Shown in pieces: positions 63,120-64,000 of a DNA stretch of 64,000 bases. The translations under genes were made by a program, and so were the position numbers. How positions within the stretch are numbered: the stretch's first letter is position 1; each line of letters starts with the position of its first letter. This stretch comes from Micromonospora tarapacensis (lineage in GTDB: Bacteria; Actinomycetota; Actinomycetes; Mycobacteriales; Micromonosporaceae): the NCBI RefSeq assembly GCF_019697375.1, contig NZ_JAHCDI010000004.1, forward strand, positions 310,001-374,000, in the 5' to 3' direction. The notes under the pieces were generated by a model. The model did not search any database and had not been told where the DNA came from. It worked only from the letters and a program-made list of their open reading frames with translations.

Positions 63120-64000
63120 ATGTCGGGCGTGTCCCATCACCTCGTGCGCTGGACCGGACTGGCCGGTTCGATCATGCTCGCCGTGGCCGCGTTCCTCGGC
63201 GGTGCCCTGCCCGACGGAGACCTGCGGCCCAACCCGGTCAAGATCTGGTTGGGCCCGAACGGGCCGCTGATCCTCGGGCTGTGGCTGGTCGGCACCGCCG
63301 CCATGGCCGCCGCCTGGTGGGTGCTGCGTGACCGGGTGCCGTCGGCGCGCTGGGCCCTGGTCACCGCCGGGCTGTGGATTCTGCCGTTGGTGTTCACGCC
63401 GCCGCTGGGCAGCCGGGACGCGTACGCGTACTCCTGTCAGGGGGCGAGCTTCTCGGCCGGCATCAGCCCGTACGAATACGGCGTCTCCACTCTGCCCTGT
63501 CCCTGGTTGGACACGATGTCGCACATCTGGCGGGACACTCCGGCGCCGTACGGTCCGCTGTTCGTGGTGCTCTCCGGCGCGGTGGTCGCCGCGACCGGTT
63601 CGCTGCTCGGCAGCATCGCGCTGTTCCGGGTGATCGCGGTGGCCGGCGTGGCGCTGGCGGCGGCCTGCCTGCCGGTGCTGGCCCGTCGCTGCGGTGTGCC
63701 GGTGGGCCGGGCGCTCTGGCTGGCCCTGGCCAGCCCGCTGGTGGGGGTGCATCTGGTCTCCGGCGTGCACAACGACGCGCTGATGATCGGGCTGATGGTG
63801 GCCGGGTTGGCCGTGGTGGTCAGCCGGCCGGGCCGGCCCTGGCCGCTGCTGGCCGGCGGGGTGGTGCTCGGCATGGCCGCCGGGATCAAGGTGACGGTGC
63901 TGGTGGTGGTCCCGTTCGCGGCGCTCGCCGCGATAGCCGGCGGGTTCTCCCTGCGCGCGCTGCTGCGCGACGGTACGCCGGTGGTCGGTGGGGCGGTGGC
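63120..64000 (+). CDS. mptB: polyprenol-phosphate-mannose-dependent alpha-mannosyltransferase, MptB-like (cut by window end)
   Basis: About 293 residues are visible of a GT-C membrane enzyme that extends alpha-1,6-mannan of lipomannan-type glycolipids. GSRDAYAYSCQGASFSAGIS is the family's loop with the catalytic Asp (usually SRDVYSYAAQG), then TPAPYGPLFVVLSGAVVAAT, LLGSIALFRVIAVAGVALAA and SGVHNDALMIGLMVAGLAVV, all characteristic. Helices cover most of the chain. ATG 63120 has no clear ribosome site; GTG 63129 is an alternative. The C-terminus lies beyond the window. Confidence 0.85.
   Translation, partial: MSGVSHHLVRWTGLAGSIMLAVAAFLGGALPDGDLRPNPVKIWLGPNGPLILGLWLVGTAAMAAAWWVLRDRVPSARWALVTAGLWILPLVFTPPLGSRDAYAYSCQGASFSAGISPYEYGVSTLPCPWLDTMSHIWRDTPAPYGPLFVVLSGAVVAATGSLLGSIALFRVIAVAGVALAAACLPVLARRCGVPVGRALWLALASPLVGVHLVSGVHNDALMIGLMVAGLAVVVSRPGRPWPLLAGGVVLGMAAGIKVTVLVVVPFAALAAIAGGFSLRALLRDGTPVVGGAV

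Overview
The window is high-GC actinobacterial chromosome, most likely Micromonospora or a close relative in Micromonosporaceae. The evidence is the strong G/C bias at third codon positions, frequent GTG starts, the gene families present, and gene order. aceE, DUF3052, ahpE-like peroxiredoxin, Nif3, zinc-ribbon hairpin protein, RNase H/phosphatase, panB, glnA2 and glnE occur in the same relative order as in the Mycobacterium tuberculosis aceE-to-glnE block (recalled, not searched). The genus call is inference.

Left part (1-26.4 kb) is core chromosome. It holds a GH1 glucosidase cut by the window edge, SRPBCC protein, aceE, YjbQ, MarR, a fused-E1 2-oxoacid dehydrogenase, DUF3052, peroxiredoxin, tRNA-Val, an alpha/beta hydrolase, a pyruvyl transferase, a SNF2 helicase with its SWIM partner, a primase-polymerase-like protein, an HTH/TPR regulator with a flavoprotein, the Nif3 / zinc-ribbon / RNase H operon, a TauE permease and the RNase P RNA gene rnpB.

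Middle part (26,373-43,249) is a 16.8-kb actinomycete integrative and conjugative element (AICE) of the pSAM2 type, inserted in the 3' end of rnpB and bounded by a perfect 47-bp direct repeat. Its backbone is pra activator, FtsK-type TraB, Spd-like membrane protein, RepSA-like initiator, Xis, tyrosine integrase and two GntR regulators, with clear palindromic operators. Its cargo looks defensive: an AT-richer HEPN/Toprim gene split by one in-frame stop, a large P-loop NTPase with a possible nuclease-like N-terminus and a repeat-rich C-terminus, and an orphan Imm51 immunity gene beside attR. This cargo is the best candidate for a little-described system in the window.

Right part (43.3-64 kb) returns to the chromosome: small membrane proteins, a DinB protein, two roadblock proteins, NUDIX, a histone-H1-like KAPAKKA repeat protein, an F420:NADP reductase, a lipoprotein, panB, nadE, glnA2, a DUF350 protein, an S66 peptidase, a class I amidotransferase, glnE and the start of an mptB-like mannosyltransferase.

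Two kinds of broken gene recur. Some are true relics with large internal deletions or lost ends: RNB ribonuclease, aminoglycoside phosphotransferase, a DUF3494 ice-binding-like protein, and probable methyltransferase and nucleotidyltransferase stubs. Others are otherwise healthy genes with one or two single-base shifts: fused E1, SNF2 helicase, a DinB protein and glnE. The second group could be sequencing errors and should be checked before any biological reading.
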